Positions 1-9,329 of a DNA stretch of 62,365 bases are shown here, one piece after another (within the stretch, counting starts at the first letter, position 1; each line of letters starts with the position of its first letter). Origin of the DNA: Pseudoflavonifractor phocaeensis (lineage in GTDB: Bacteria > Bacillota > Clostridia > Oscillospirales > Oscillospiraceae); contig NZ_JACJLC010000009.1 of the NCBI RefSeq assembly GCF_016901955.1, positions 1-62,365 on the forward strand, in the 5' to 3' direction. The notes beneath the pieces were generated by a model. The model saw nothing but the letters and a program-made list of their open reading frames with translations. It was not told the DNA's origin and did not search any database. Made by a program: the position numbers and the translations under genes.

Positions 1-255
1 TGGGTTGTTGGCATCTTGTACTTTAATCCATTGGCTCGCACGTTTCCGACAATAATTGGTTCGATACTCCCGACAAAATGTGGCTGTGAACTCCCGACGC
101 TAACACTGGTAAATACGGATGAAGTTTTTTCGGCGGTTTTATCTGCGCCGGCATCTGCAAAAAGGATGTGCCGCGAAACCGAACATTTCGCGGCACATCC
201 CTTGATATTGTTCACCGTGATAGGATTTCCTTGTACTTTGAGCAATTATCTGTCA
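1..255 (-). other. Open frame running off the left edge, unrecognised
   Basis: One minus-strand frame stays open for about 84 codons, from just after a TAA near 256 to the window edge. It reads through segments such as GSIEPIIVGNVRANGLKYK. No ATG or clear ribosome site precedes it; a TTG follows the stop. I do not recognise the product. It crosses the hairpin at 164-200, so hairpin and frame compete as explanations. It may be a gene fragment cut outside the window. Confidence 0.2.
164..200. terminator. Strong hairpin, terminator-like
   Basis: GGATGTGCCGCGAAA (from 164) pairs perfectly with its complement ending at 200, a 15-bp stem with a 7-base loop. Four A residues precede it on the plus strand, giving a short U-run on the minus-strand transcript. 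A terminator for leftward transcription is the simplest reading, but the tail is short. Confidence 0.45.
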
Positions 256-295
256 AAATAAAAGCAGATCATTTTAGGTGGAAAGCGAGGTAGGC

Positions 296-475
296 ATGAT
301 GTTGGAAAAAGTCCATCCCATACCGCACAATGACCAGCAGCCGGAGAGCGGTCCTTCCCCTTCCCAGGCGTCTCAAGTTGACCAGCGTGAACTGACCGAT
401 GACGAGAAGATCGATGCGGCTGCCGCCCGGATTTTGGAAACTTACCGAGATGCGTTTCTGGAGTTGGCGAAATAA
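296..475 (+). CDS. Small hypothetical protein (59 aa)
   Basis: Start chosen at the first ATG of an ATGATG pair behind GCGAGG; a GTG at 278 would add six residues. The product is hydrophilic: a Gln/Pro/Ser-rich first half, then a likely helix (TDDEKIDAAAARILETYRDA). There is no membrane segment, signal peptide or recognised domain. It faces the minus-strand genes to its right. Small acidic proteins of this type are common beside recombinases of clostridial elements, but no function can be assigned. Confidence 0.45.
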   Translation: MMLEKVHPIPHNDQQPESGPSPSQASQVDQRELTDDEKIDAAAARILETYRDAFLELAK

Positions 476-528
476 GTAGTTGCCCACTTTATGCGCCTCT
501 TAGTCATATGTTCTGCTATGTATTGATT

Positions 529-1212
529 TTAATCAAAACCGTCAAAATACGGATTCTTCTCCGCAAGATTCCGAAGCTTCTCCTTTAACTCCGGCTCTCC
601 GAACCAGTCACAGGCCTCATACAGCATCTTCTGCCCAGTGTCCCAGCAGGCACACCGGAAAATCTGTTCGGCCAGACGGTCGTCGGTTTTCAGCCGCTGC
701 AGCAGTGGTCCCTGGACGAACTGATCCCGCAGGAGGCCGTCCATGTCCCATCCCAAAAACTGATAGGCAACCTCCTTTTCCTGCAGTTTGTCTCCCACCG
801 TGTCCAGCAGCAGTTTCATCATGTCGATGGCCGCCTCCGGGTCTTTCTCGCCAGTCTTGGAAAGAAGGTCCATGGTGTCCATTTCCTCCAACTCTTCCGC
901 CGTCCAGCTACTCACAGCCTCCGGGAAAGCTGCGATCAGCAGATCCCGGCATGCCCATTCATTTTCGTCAAAGTCCCACCGGTGGACCATGTCCTCCAGC
1001 TCACTCTGGGAAAAATTACGGGGAGCCTCCTCGTCAGAGGTATCTGTCACTGTAACGGTGACCTGGATGGTGGGTGCGGCTGCTTGCATCAGCTTGGCCT
1101 TTTCTGAGGGATGAAGAGACGAGATTGCACCAAAATCACCGCACCAGCCGCACTCCCAGCGAGTACCCCGAATCATCACGGGACTTCCACAGTGCGGACA
1201 TCGAATTGCCAT
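529..1212 (-). CDS. Zinc-ribbon protein of unknown function
   Basis: About 227 aa. The N-terminus holds a rubredoxin-like zinc ribbon: CPHCG and CGWCG, two CxxC knuckles within the first 30 residues. The rest is acidic and predicted helical, with no catalytic motif that I recognise. Start is the ATG at 1212 behind AAAGGAGG; an upstream TTG would add two residues. It lies 42 bp downstream of the XRE regulator on the same strand, so the two probably share a transcript. The gene sits at the downstream end of the defence block; a partner or sensor role for the regulator is only inference. Confidence 0.72.
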   Translation of the reverse strand: MAIRCPHCGSPVMIRGTRWECGWCGDFGAISSLHPSEKAKLMQAAAPTIQVTVTVTDTSDEEAPRNFSQSELEDMVHRWDFDENEWACRDLLIAAFPEAVSSWTAEELEEMDTMDLLSKTGEKDPEAAIDMMKLLLDTVGDKLQEKEVAYQFLGWDMDGLLRDQFVQGPLLQRLKTDDRLAEQIFRCACWDTGQKMLYEACDWFGEPELKEKLRNLAEKNPYFDGFD

Positions 1213-1254
1213 AGACAACGCCTCCTTTCTGCTGTCATTGTACCGAGAAACCGA

Positions 1255-1977
1255 CTATTTCGCAAGAAAAGAGTCGACCTCTTCTGCACGCTTGCGCAGC
1301 CAACTCTGAAATTCCTCGGCTAAACTGATTATGTGCTCTGTGTCCAGACCTGGCTGATCATCCTCCGTTTGGCGAGGAAGGTCATCTTTTTCGATCCCAC
1401 CCAGGGCCAGTGCCAAGGCCAGTTCTACCTGCATCATCAGATAGAAACAGTCCATCTTCCGATCCTTGGGGTGCTTTTGAATCGCCTCCAGAGCATCCGT
1501 CATACCACCCAGAATGCACCGCATACGGTTCATGGCCACATTGGAGTCCCACGCTGTCCACCGGGAACGATCTTTTGGAAACACCGCCTCACGCAGGACA
1601 TCCAGCATCTCCTCCAGTTCCCGACGGTCCAGAACCATCTGCTCATCCTGGGTAAACGGCTGGCCGGTTTTCTCACTCAATAGGAAGCCAACAGGCCTCA
1701 GCGGATTTTCTCTGAACAGGAAGTGATCGTGCCCGTCATCGTCCCGGTACATGAAACAGGGACGATGGAGCAAGGCGTCCTTCTGCTCCTGGTTGATCTC
1801 ATCAAACAGTTCCGGCTCCAGGCCGAAAAACCGGCTAAGTTGCTCCTTTCGGGCCTCCGGCAGAGGTTCCCGACGGTTCTCCCACAGATTGATGGCCTGG
1901 CGGGTGACACCCAGTTTTTCGGCCAACTGCCCCTGGCTCAGATTGCACCGCCGACGGATAAACGACAGTCCGTTCAT
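1255..1977 (-). CDS. XRE-family transcriptional regulator
   Basis: 240 aa. Residues 1-60 form a classic Cro/CI helix-turn-helix: LSQGQLAEKLGVTRQAINLWE is the recognition unit. The remaining ~180 residues are a helical C-terminal domain that I do not recognise; it could be a ligand or partner domain. Start ATG has GGAGG seven bases upstream. It is first in a two-gene unit with the zinc-ribbon gene and has its own likely promoter in the 80-bp gap after res. It may control itself, the zinc-ribbon protein or the neighbouring restriction genes. Confidence 0.85.
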   Translation of the reverse strand: MNGLSFIRRRCNLSQGQLAEKLGVTRQAINLWENRREPLPEARKEQLSRFFGLEPELFDEINQEQKDALLHRPCFMYRDDDGHDHFLFRENPLRPVGFLLSEKTGQPFTQDEQMVLDRRELEEMLDVLREAVFPKDRSRWTAWDSNVAMNRMRCILGGMTDALEAIQKHPKDRKMDCFYLMMQVELALALALGGIEKDDLPRQTEDDQPGLDTEHIISLAEEFQSWLRKRAEEVDSFLAK

Positions 1978-2002
1978 ATGATCCCCTCCTCATTTTGGCA
2001 CC

Positions 2003-2032
2003 ATTGTACCGGAACTTGACAGGGGAGGACAA
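2003..2032 (-). promoter_or_regulatory. Probable sigma-A promoter for the XRE regulator
   Basis: On the minus strand TTGTCC and TACAAT are separated by 18 bp, about 25 bp before the ATG at 1977. It fits the short gap between res and the regulator. The -35 box is imperfect. Confidence 0.4.
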
Positions 2033-2058
2033 GATGAAAGGTGAAAACACAAGAATAA

Positions 2059-5000
2059 TTATGATACAAGACTAATCAGTTGCTCGAAATCCTTCACCAC
2101 ATCATAAGTAATGCTGCTGTTGCTGATTGCTGCAAAATGAGCCTTGGCACACTCAATTTTTGCTTCCTCCACACCGCGCAGTTCCATAGTGTCATTGCTG
2201 CCCTTGGTTTCCGCCACGAAATAGACATGCTTCACAGTTCCTTCGTGGAAGGCGATGGCCCAGTCGGGGCTGTATTTTCCGACCGGAGTGGAGATGAAGA
2301 AGGACTTGGGCAGTTTCACATAGAGGGCAACTTTTTCGTTGATGTCCAACTGTCCAGCAAACTTACGCTCACCATCCGAATCATAAATCAGATAGTCATA
2401 GATACTTCGGTCCACCGGCATGGCATTCTGCCCCAGTTTTCCTCGCAGGGTTGCCGCAGTGAAGATGTCGGTATCATAGGCCGCATCCAACTTGTTATAG
2501 GCGATATGCTGAATGATGGCCGTGGCCTTCTCGTTATTGATGATTTTCCCTGCCTTGAGAATGAACTCCTCCGGATTGAGGCGGAACATGGCAAATTTCT
2601 GCGGAGCCATCCCAGCAAGAATCGCTGCAACTGTGGCGCGGGTCAGGCCAGTTTCCTCCACGATTTTACCGACCAGATCGTAGCGTACACTGCCCAGAAC
2701 GGAATGGTCCGCCACTTCCTGATCCGCTTTCCGCTGCTTGAAGCTTTCTCCCTGGAGCAGCTGATCTTTCGACTGGATCTGCGTCTCCTGCTCCCCATAT
2801 TCCTTTTTCACAAAGATACGGGATACCTCCAGATGACCGTTCAGCTTGTCAATGGCTTTCTGGATGAGGTCTTTTGTGTCAAAAGAGACTGTATAGAAGG
2901 ATTTCTGGTTGATCTTCTCCCAGAGGGCCAGGAACTCCTTCTTTTTCAGCTTGTCGGGGTCCACCTTGGCCTCTACATTATTTCCGTGGGCATCCTCAAG
3001 CTCCACGGAGTGGCTGTCATAGATGGTGGACAGGATGGATACCACAGAGGCGGCGCAGTCTTTGACTTCCTCGGCCACCTGAACGGTGCCGCTGGCCTTG
3101 TCGGCGTAGTACTTGTCCGTCAACTCGCCCCGCTTCACATAGCCGTTGCCGATCAAATCCTCATAGATGGCCTCTGCCAAATCACGAGTGACCTTGACGG
3201 TATCCCCGTTGGCGTTGGTGAGTACCTTGTCCATGAACAGCTGCACATCCACTTTCTTGGGCCGGTCGGCCAGGGACTCGGCAAGGCCGGACTGGAGCGC
3301 CTCAGCAAACTTGCCGAAGGCCATATCGGTGACCAAAGTAAGTTTATTCAGTTCCTGCACCTCGCTGCCCAGCACACTCTCGTCCATCCGCTCGCCCTGC
3401 TGATTGACGCACAGGCGCAGGCCGCGTCCGATTTCCTGGCGGCTGCGGATCTCCGATTCGCTCTGGGGCTTCAGGGTACAGATCTGGAACACATTGGGGT
3501 TGTCCCAGCCTTCCCGGAGGGCAGAGTGGGAGAAAATGAACCGTACCGGCTCGTCCAGGCTGAGCAGCCGCTCCTTGTCCTTCATAATAAGGTCGTAGGC
3601 ATCGGCGTCATCGGAGGTTTGGGTCTTGCGGTCCACCTTACTCTCCACAAAGCGGGCCTTCTTGCCCTTCTTCTTGTCGATGGAGAAGTAGCCCTGATGT
3701 GTCTCGTGGGCGGAGATTTTGTCCAGGTAACTGAGATAGGCCTCGTCGCCGATTTCTCGCTGGAGCTCGCCTACCACATTTTCATACTCTTCCTCAAACA
3801 TCCGGGCATACTCGCCGTTGCGTCCGTCATCGTTGTCTCCGTCGTATAGGCGGTACTTGGCCACCTCGTCAATGAAGAACAGGCTGAGTACCTTGATGCC
3901 CTTGGGGTAGAGCTCCCGCTCCCGGCGGATGTGGGTGCGGATGGTCTCCCGGATCTGGACCCGCCGCTGGAGGGCGGTCATCTGCTCGTTGCCTTGGATC
4001 TGTCCGGCATAGAGCTTCAGGCCATTGAGAAAAGTGACAGAATTGTCCCGACCGTCAATGCCGTCGGGAAGGATCACATAGCGGTCGGAGTATTCCTCCA
4101 GGCCGTTGGACAGGGCAAAGAGATCATCACCGCCGCTGACTTTTTTGACCACGGTTTTGGTGCCGGTTGCCCCCTTGATCTCGAATCCCAGGCGGGCAGT
4201 GGGAGCCTTGTTCTTGTAGAGGTCAATACCCTCCAGATAGACATAGCTGTTGGTGGCGGTGGAGCCGGTGAGGGTGACGCCCAGCGCGGCGATCTTCTTC
4301 ACCAGATGCTGGTTGTAGGCGTCCATGGCGTCCAGCCGGTACACCATGTCATACTTCTCCTTGTGGGTGGCGGAGTAGCGCAGGGTGAAGAGTGGGTTGA
4401 ACTTCTTCAGGCTCTCTTTGGTCTGCTTGCCTTCCACGCTCTGGGGCTCGTCGATAATCAGAATAGGATTGGTCTTTGCGATGATATCAATGGGCTTGCG
4501 GCTGCGGAAGGTGTCCAGCTTTTTGTCAATGATTCTCTGGTTCTTGCTGGAGTTGAACGCCTGCATATTGATGATCATCACATTGATGGCACTGTCCGAA
4601 GCGAAGCGGTCCACCTCGGTGAGCCGGTCGGAGGAGTAGATGAAGAACCGGATCTTCTTGCCATACTCCCCGGCGAAGTGTTCCTGAGTGGTCTGGAGGG
4701 ACTTGTAGACGCCCTCCCGGATGGCCACCGACGGCACCACAATGATGAACTTGCTCCAGCCGTAGCGGGCGTTGAGCTCGTACATGGTTTTTACATAAGT
4801 ATAGGTCTTGCCGGTGCCCGTCTCCATCTCAATGGACAGGTTAATCCCCGGCCCGGCCAAGGCATCGGAGGGCTTTAAGCCGCCCCGGCGCTGGACAGCG
4901 TGCAGGTTGTCCAGAATACGGGCGTTGGTCAGCTCCGGCACCAGCGGGTGGTTCCGGAAGCCGGTATCCGTCATGTCCAGGTCAGTCTGGACATTGGTCA

Positions 5001-5115
5001 TATCACCTAAATCCAGGCGGTAGGTGGTAGTGCGCATGGGCTGGCCGTTGAACACATCGCAGACCGCCGCAGCTGCCTCCGCCTGAAAGGGCTGGTGTTT
5101 GAATTGAAGTTTCAT
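2059..5115 (-). CDS. res: Type III restriction enzyme Res subunit (helicase-endonuclease)
   Basis: 1018 aa, normal for Res subunits of type III restriction-modification systems, which translocate on DNA with ATP and cut when bound to Mod. The N-terminal helicase has Walker A METGTGKT (about residue 100), motif II IIDEPQ, and an Arg-rich late motif QEIGRGLRL. Near the C-terminus a PD-(D/E)xK nuclease core is visible: SPDWAIA followed by ETKG, the expected Asp and Glu-x-Lys. Start ATG follows the RES-domain gene by 4 bp, with GAGG upstream. It is the last gene of the defence operon. No frameshift or missing motif, so it is probably active. Confidence 0.93.
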   Translation of the reverse strand: MKLQFKHQPFQAEAAAAVCDVFNGQPMRTTTYRLDLGDMTNVQTDLDMTDTGFRNHPLVPELTNARILDNLHAVQRRGGLKPSDALAGPGINLSIEMETGTGKTYTYVKTMYELNARYGWSKFIIVVPSVAIREGVYKSLQTTQEHFAGEYGKKIRFFIYSSDRLTEVDRFASDSAINVMIINMQAFNSSKNQRIIDKKLDTFRSRKPIDIIAKTNPILIIDEPQSVEGKQTKESLKKFNPLFTLRYSATHKEKYDMVYRLDAMDAYNQHLVKKIAALGVTLTGSTATNSYVYLEGIDLYKNKAPTARLGFEIKGATGTKTVVKKVSGGDDLFALSNGLEEYSDRYVILPDGIDGRDNSVTFLNGLKLYAGQIQGNEQMTALQRRVQIRETIRTHIRRERELYPKGIKVLSLFFIDEVAKYRLYDGDNDDGRNGEYARMFEEEYENVVGELQREIGDEAYLSYLDKISAHETHQGYFSIDKKKGKKARFVESKVDRKTQTSDDADAYDLIMKDKERLLSLDEPVRFIFSHSALREGWDNPNVFQICTLKPQSESEIRSRQEIGRGLRLCVNQQGERMDESVLGSEVQELNKLTLVTDMAFGKFAEALQSGLAESLADRPKKVDVQLFMDKVLTNANGDTVKVTRDLAEAIYEDLIGNGYVKRGELTDKYYADKASGTVQVAEEVKDCAASVVSILSTIYDSHSVELEDAHGNNVEAKVDPDKLKKKEFLALWEKINQKSFYTVSFDTKDLIQKAIDKLNGHLEVSRIFVKKEYGEQETQIQSKDQLLQGESFKQRKADQEVADHSVLGSVRYDLVGKIVEETGLTRATVAAILAGMAPQKFAMFRLNPEEFILKAGKIINNEKATAIIQHIAYNKLDAAYDTDIFTAATLRGKLGQNAMPVDRSIYDYLIYDSDGERKFAGQLDINEKVALYVKLPKSFFISTPVGKYSPDWAIAFHEGTVKHVYFVAETKGSNDTMELRGVEEAKIECAKAHFAAISNSSITYDVVKDFEQLISLVS

Positions 5116-5119
5116 CTAA

Positions 5120-5944
5120 TCATTCCTCAAATGCTTCAAAAACGCCACTTGCATTTTGAACCCGTAATGTATATTGGTGGTCGCAAATATAATATAATTT
5201 AGACGATATGGGTTTGCATTTTTGATAGCTAAAAATGGTATAGTTTCTATCTCGTTTCAGAAATTTCCGATCCTCAATTACTTTTGATGATCGGAATGCA
5301 ATCCCGTCAAAACCAATATTCTTTGCAAACTCACTGATATATTGACATAGAATATAATCTCGGACATCTCCATAGTGTCGATTATACAATCGAGCAAGTG
5401 CAAGCACAAAATTGCGCTTCCACTCCAAAACTTTTGTATCTTCCCCCGTAGAGGTCGCACAATAAGAGCAAAAGCTAAGCAAAGTAAGCGGTTCTAATAT
5501 TTCAATTTGGGCAACACTAACTTCTGACTTTAGGGGTGGTGTTATTTCTGCGATTGCAGTATTGACGCTATGCGCAGCATAAAGATAGATGATTCTATCT
5601 GGATTCGCCCGGCCATGTGGAACAATCTTCACATCACGTGGGACAAAACTATCCTCTTCCCCATATCCGTGAAACGAAGAAGTCTTTTCTTTACAATCTT
5701 TTTCCTTATTATACAAGCGTGCCCGATAAAGGATCATTCCTTTGGGTAAGGGAATCGCATTATTACAACACTTGGCATACCAGTAAAGAAGTTTGAGAAA
5801 TCTAAAATCTGTAAAATAGCGGTTTTGCTCCTGAAGCCCCTTTGCCACCGTATCTAAATATTGATTTGGTGTTCCAAAAGAAAGAAAATACTGCCAATCA
5901 TCCTCGGTCAGGGCCGAGAATTCTGGTAATTCAAGTTGGCTCAT
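5120..5944 (-). CDS. RES-domain protein, putative NAD+-degrading toxin
   Basis: 274 aa. The RES signatures are visible: LYRAR (Arg), then GRANPDRIIYLYAAHSVN with the Ser, followed by AIAEI with the Glu. RES proteins (for example the toxins of Xre-RES pairs) are NAD+ glycohydrolases with an ADP-ribosyltransferase-like fold. Here the domain has an N-terminal extension of ~70 residues and no adjacent antitoxin. Its ATG overlaps the mod stop codon (TAATG) and res follows after 4 bp, so it is translated as part of the restriction operon. The likely role is a suicide effector triggered when restriction fails; that is inference. AT content is higher than in mod and res, suggesting separate acquisition. 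Confidence 0.78.
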   Translation of the reverse strand: MSQLELPEFSALTEDDWQYFLSFGTPNQYLDTVAKGLQEQNRYFTDFRFLKLLYWYAKCCNNAIPLPKGMILYRARLYNKEKDCKEKTSSFHGYGEEDSFVPRDVKIVPHGRANPDRIIYLYAAHSVNTAIAEITPPLKSEVSVAQIEILEPLTLLSFCSYCATSTGEDTKVLEWKRNFVLALARLYNRHYGDVRDYILCQYISEFAKNIGFDGIAFRSSKVIEDRKFLKRDRNYTIFSYQKCKPISSKLYYICDHQYTLRVQNASGVFEAFEE

Positions 5945-7947
5945 TAAATCACCTTCACCTTGGTATCCGGGGAGAGGTTTTTGAAGATCTCCGTCACATT
6001 GATCTTGGCGTCGTCGGAGGCGAAGGCGCTGTCCCGGAAGACGGCGCGGAGGGGCTGCTGCTTTGCCATGTACTCCACCACGGAGCGGGGCACATTGGGG
6101 CTGAAGCAGGCCATGAGAGCGCCGTTGTCCACATTGTGGACGGTGCAGCCGTCCAGGTCGGTGCTGGTGTGGGGCAGGTGGATCTCCACGCCCCAGTCCA
6201 GCAGGCAGGCGTAAAGCAGATCCAGATCGGTGCGGTCGTCTTTGATGTTGGACACCAGGTCGAACATGGACTGCTGCTCCAGCTCCTCCGGCTGGTAGTA
6301 CACATCCTTCATGTTGCTGCTGTCCACCCGGAAAACCCGGAAACCAGTGTCGATTATTGGAAACTCTTTTTCATAGAACTCATCTGGTAATTTGCCTAAC
6401 TTGTCACATTCTTCCTGGTGTTCGACATAATATGTAGTTTGATCCCATTCGTGCTGTATAGTCGATATAGTTTCTAAACGAGCCTGTTGAATTTTGTCTC
6501 CAGCCCGGCGAATGCGTTCTTTTCCTATTTCGCAAATATTTTTGTAGCCAGCCTTGAATGCCTCTGATTTTTCATCGCAGGGTTCTGGTAGCTGCACCAT
6601 GATAAATTTGCGGTGTCCACCATCCTCGGCATTGAGCTGCATGACGGCGTGGGCAGTGGTGGCGGAGCCAGAGAAAAAGTCCAAGATGATGGCTTCTTTA
6701 TCCGTCTTTGTGCAGATGTCAACAAAAAATTTAAGCAAAGGAACAGTTTTGGGAAAACTGAAAACTTTTCCGTCAAAAATGCGAGTTATTTCTTTTGTCC
6801 CATCTAATGACATCCCTACATCGTCAGGTAATTTTGTGCTAACAGACATTAAGCCAAACAAATCACCTGCTTTGTCCATATCATCTTCTTTCCAATAGCG
6901 CAAGGCGGGTTTTGAAATGTTTAAAAATGAGTAATCCCCAGGAAAAACTATTCTATTTTGTTTATAATAATCCTCAAATGTTTCTTTGCTTATTGCCCAA
7001 GTTCTATTCGGATTGGCAGGATATTCTTCACCTGTTTTCGGATTTACTATAGTGAAATAACTATTTGGTCTTTCACTGGCAGTTGTCTGCTTAGTTAAAT
7101 CATGAATACGCCATGGTTTGCCCGGATAATCTGGAGTTTCATAATACCTTCGTTCAGTCCCATTTACCCTCGCAATAAAATTTGAAGATTTTGCATAGCA
7201 TAATATCCACTCATAATCCTGAGAAACTCCAAATGGAACATCTGTTTTTGCTGTTCTTTTCCGCCACGGAAATACTGCAACAAAATTTGACGCTCCAAAA
7301 ATTTCATCGCAAGTCTTTCTTAAATTAGAGTATTCGTTGTCATCAATTGAAATAACCACAGCACCGTCATCAGTAAGCAGATTGCGTGCAAGTGTCAATC
7401 TGGAATACATCATACTGCACCAATCTGAATGAAAACGGCCATTGCTTTCTGTATTCTCAAACATCTGGTTTTCATCTTCATCGTACATTCCCATCTGCTC
7501 GTTTTCTTCCTGCTGGGAACGCTGGAATTTATCCCGATAGATGAAGTCGTGGCCGGTGTTGTAGGGCGGGTCAATGTAGATCATCTTCACCTTGCCCAGA
7601 TAACTCTCCTGGAGGATTTTCAGCACCTCCAGGTTGTCCCCCTCGATATAGAGGTTCTGGGTGGTGTCCCAATCCCGGCTGTCCTCCTTCACCGGGCGCA
7701 GGGTCTTGGTGATGGGCCGGGCGGCTTCGGCCATAGCTGCCTTCTTGCCCACCCAGGTGAACTCATAGCACTCGTCGCCGTCTACCACATCCCGGCTGAG
7801 CAACTGCTTGAGCACCTCAAAATTGATGCCCTTCTTGATCTGCCCGTCCTCACCCCGCATCTCCGTAATGGCAGCGGGGAACAGCGCCCCGATTTTCTCA
7901 ATATTCCCAGCTACCATATCCGGGGTTTCAAATTTCATGTGTTCCAT
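5944..7947 (-). CDS. mod: Type III DNA-methyltransferase Mod (N6-adenine)
   Basis: 667 aa. Motif IV is DPPYNTGHDFIYRDKF (about residue 125) and the AdoMet-binding motif I, DFFSGSATTAHA, lies C-terminal of it, the order of beta-class N6-adenine methyltransferases. The stretch between them holds the target-recognition region and is AT-richer (about 6350-7500) than the flanks, typical of swapped specificity domains. Mod methylates one strand of an asymmetric site and gives Res its specificity. Start ATG lies behind AAGGATGG, 16 bp after the DUF2971 gene; a second ATG at 7938 is possible. The stop overlaps the RES gene start. Confidence 0.94.
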   Translation of the reverse strand: MEHMKFETPDMVAGNIEKIGALFPAAITEMRGEDGQIKKGINFEVLKQLLSRDVVDGDECYEFTWVGKKAAMAEAARPITKTLRPVKEDSRDWDTTQNLYIEGDNLEVLKILQESYLGKVKMIYIDPPYNTGHDFIYRDKFQRSQQEENEQMGMYDEDENQMFENTESNGRFHSDWCSMMYSRLTLARNLLTDDGAVVISIDDNEYSNLRKTCDEIFGASNFVAVFPWRKRTAKTDVPFGVSQDYEWILCYAKSSNFIARVNGTERRYYETPDYPGKPWRIHDLTKQTTASERPNSYFTIVNPKTGEEYPANPNRTWAISKETFEDYYKQNRIVFPGDYSFLNISKPALRYWKEDDMDKAGDLFGLMSVSTKLPDDVGMSLDGTKEITRIFDGKVFSFPKTVPLLKFFVDICTKTDKEAIILDFFSGSATTAHAVMQLNAEDGGHRKFIMVQLPEPCDEKSEAFKAGYKNICEIGKERIRRAGDKIQQARLETISTIQHEWDQTTYYVEHQEECDKLGKLPDEFYEKEFPIIDTGFRVFRVDSSNMKDVYYQPEELEQQSMFDLVSNIKDDRTDLDLLYACLLDWGVEIHLPHTSTDLDGCTVHNVDNGALMACFSPNVPRSVVEYMAKQQPLRAVFRDSAFASDDAKINVTEIFKNLSPDTKVKVI

Positions 7948-7963
7948 ATAGAAACCATCCTTT

Positions 7964-8668
7964 TTATCGATTGAATTCGTAAAGTTTGGATTTTATAATT
8001 GGAATGTTGTACCCACTTTGCTGCATCAACAGCTTAACTGTTTCCTCTGCATACGAAGGAGCATAGGGAGATATATAAACCGCCGTGATGAGTTCTGGAA
8101 TATCGACAGAAATCGCATAACCAAATTCATTAGGAGGAGTATCTTCTTGGTGTAAGTAAAGGCAGCGGACTTCATTTTCATGAGAAAAACTCATCCGCTT
8201 ATATAGGCCCAAATACAATACATTTCCTTCTGGCAGAAAATCAACATCATAGTCAGCATATTTGACAGGGGATATGAATATATCTCTCTTTTCAGCTTTA
8301 AATGAGTTTTGTAATCTCGCGGCATCTGTTTTAATTGCCACTCCACCACTTTCGGAATACAAACTCCACATTGCGGCCGATTCAAACGAATTGGCATGAA
8401 AACAAGAAACATACATCCTGCTTCGTCCATAATTCTCCATAGTTGCATAAGTAGCTTCTGGTATTACGTTGCCCTTGCCATATACTTCTGGCCTTAATAC
8501 CGTATTTGCATGAGGATAAGTCCCTTCGTACACATCTTTGAATTTATCGATACGATTAAACCAAAGTGTTTTTGTTTCAATCAGATATGCAAATTTCAGA
8601 AAATCCATGTACTTCCAAAGGACCGTTTTATCAGGAACTATTTCCAGATGCTCATGTGTAGTATACAA
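7964..8668 (-). CDS. DUF2971 family protein
   Basis: 234 aa. The N-terminal pattern LWKYMDFLKFAYLIETKTLW and FNRIDKFKDVYEG matches DUF2971 proteins, whose biochemical role is unknown and which often occur in defence islands. The middle holds SLYSESGGVAIKTDA, a conserved feature of the family as I recall it. The start appears to be TTG at 8668, with GAGAGGGGG formed by the last codons of the upstream gene; the genes are 1 bp apart, so translation is coupled. Low GC compared with neighbours suggests an inserted module. Role within the restriction operon unknown. Confidence 0.78.
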   Translation of the reverse strand: MYTTHEHLEIVPDKTVLWKYMDFLKFAYLIETKTLWFNRIDKFKDVYEGTYPHANTVLRPEVYGKGNVIPEATYATMENYGRSRMYVSCFHANSFESAAMWSLYSESGGVAIKTDAARLQNSFKAEKRDIFISPVKYADYDVDFLPEGNVLYLGLYKRMSFSHENEVRCLYLHQEDTPPNEFGYAISVDIPELITAVYISPYAPSYAEETVKLLMQQSGYNIPIIKSKLYEFNR

Positions 8669-8669
8669 C

Positions 8670-9314
8670 TCATATCCCCCTCTCCAGTTTCTGTATCTCC
8701 CGCCTTAGTTCCATCTGCCGTCCCAGCTGCTTTTCCTTCTTCATCTTTACTTCCAGTTGGGCGATCTGCTTTTCCAGCTTCTCCCGCTGCTGGGTCTGCT
8801 CCACCGCCTCCTTTAGGCTCTCACCCTGGGGCGCGTCAATGGCGTCCCCAGCGATCTGGCGGACGATGCTCTCATAGAGGGCATCCATATCCAGGGCAGT
8901 GAGATTCAGGGACAAGTCCTCGGGCTTCATCCATTCCGTGTGATAGCTCTGCCGGAGCTGGAAGGCATTGCTACCGCTCTGGCTGGCCTCCTTATAGGTC
9001 ACATGGAGCCGGACGCTGCCGTCGGGCCGCTCCAGCAGAAACAGAATGTGGTAGGGAATCTGCTTGTCCATCAGCTCCAGCACCCGTCCGTCCAGTTCCT
9101 GCCCCTGGAGCGTCAGGCGGAACACCTCGATCTCCCGCACCATCTGGCCGGGGGCGATGTTCATGGTCTCGGGGGAGAGCTTGTTGGCCCAGGTAATCAG
9201 CTTCACCTGCTCCACGAAAAGCCGTTTGACCTCAGCGGATACTTCCAGATTTTCATAGAATTTCTGCTTGGGGAACCGGCGGCCAAAGGCCGTTGATTTA
9301 GGAAAGTCCAGCAT
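8670..9314 (-). CDS. DUF4391 family protein
   Basis: 214 aa. Resembles DUF4391 proteins: MLDFPKSTAFGRRFPKQKFY at the N-terminus and a C-terminal coiled coil rich in Glu, Gln and Lys (residues about 165-214). Family members are repeatedly found next to SNF2-type helicases and type III methyltransferases, but no activity is established to my knowledge. Start ATG is preceded by GGAGGT. It lies 15 bp after the helicase gene and 1 bp before the DUF2971 gene. It may be an adaptor linking helicase and methyltransferase; this is inference. Confidence 0.8.
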   Translation of the reverse strand: MLDFPKSTAFGRRFPKQKFYENLEVSAEVKRLFVEQVKLITWANKLSPETMNIAPGQMVREIEVFRLTLQGQELDGRVLELMDKQIPYHILFLLERPDGSVRLHVTYKEASQSGSNAFQLRQSYHTEWMKPEDLSLNLTALDMDALYESIVRQIAGDAIDAPQGESLKEAVEQTQQREKLEKQIAQLEVKMKKEKQLGRQMELRREIQKLERGI

Positions 9315-9329
9315 GGTATTACCTCCATT

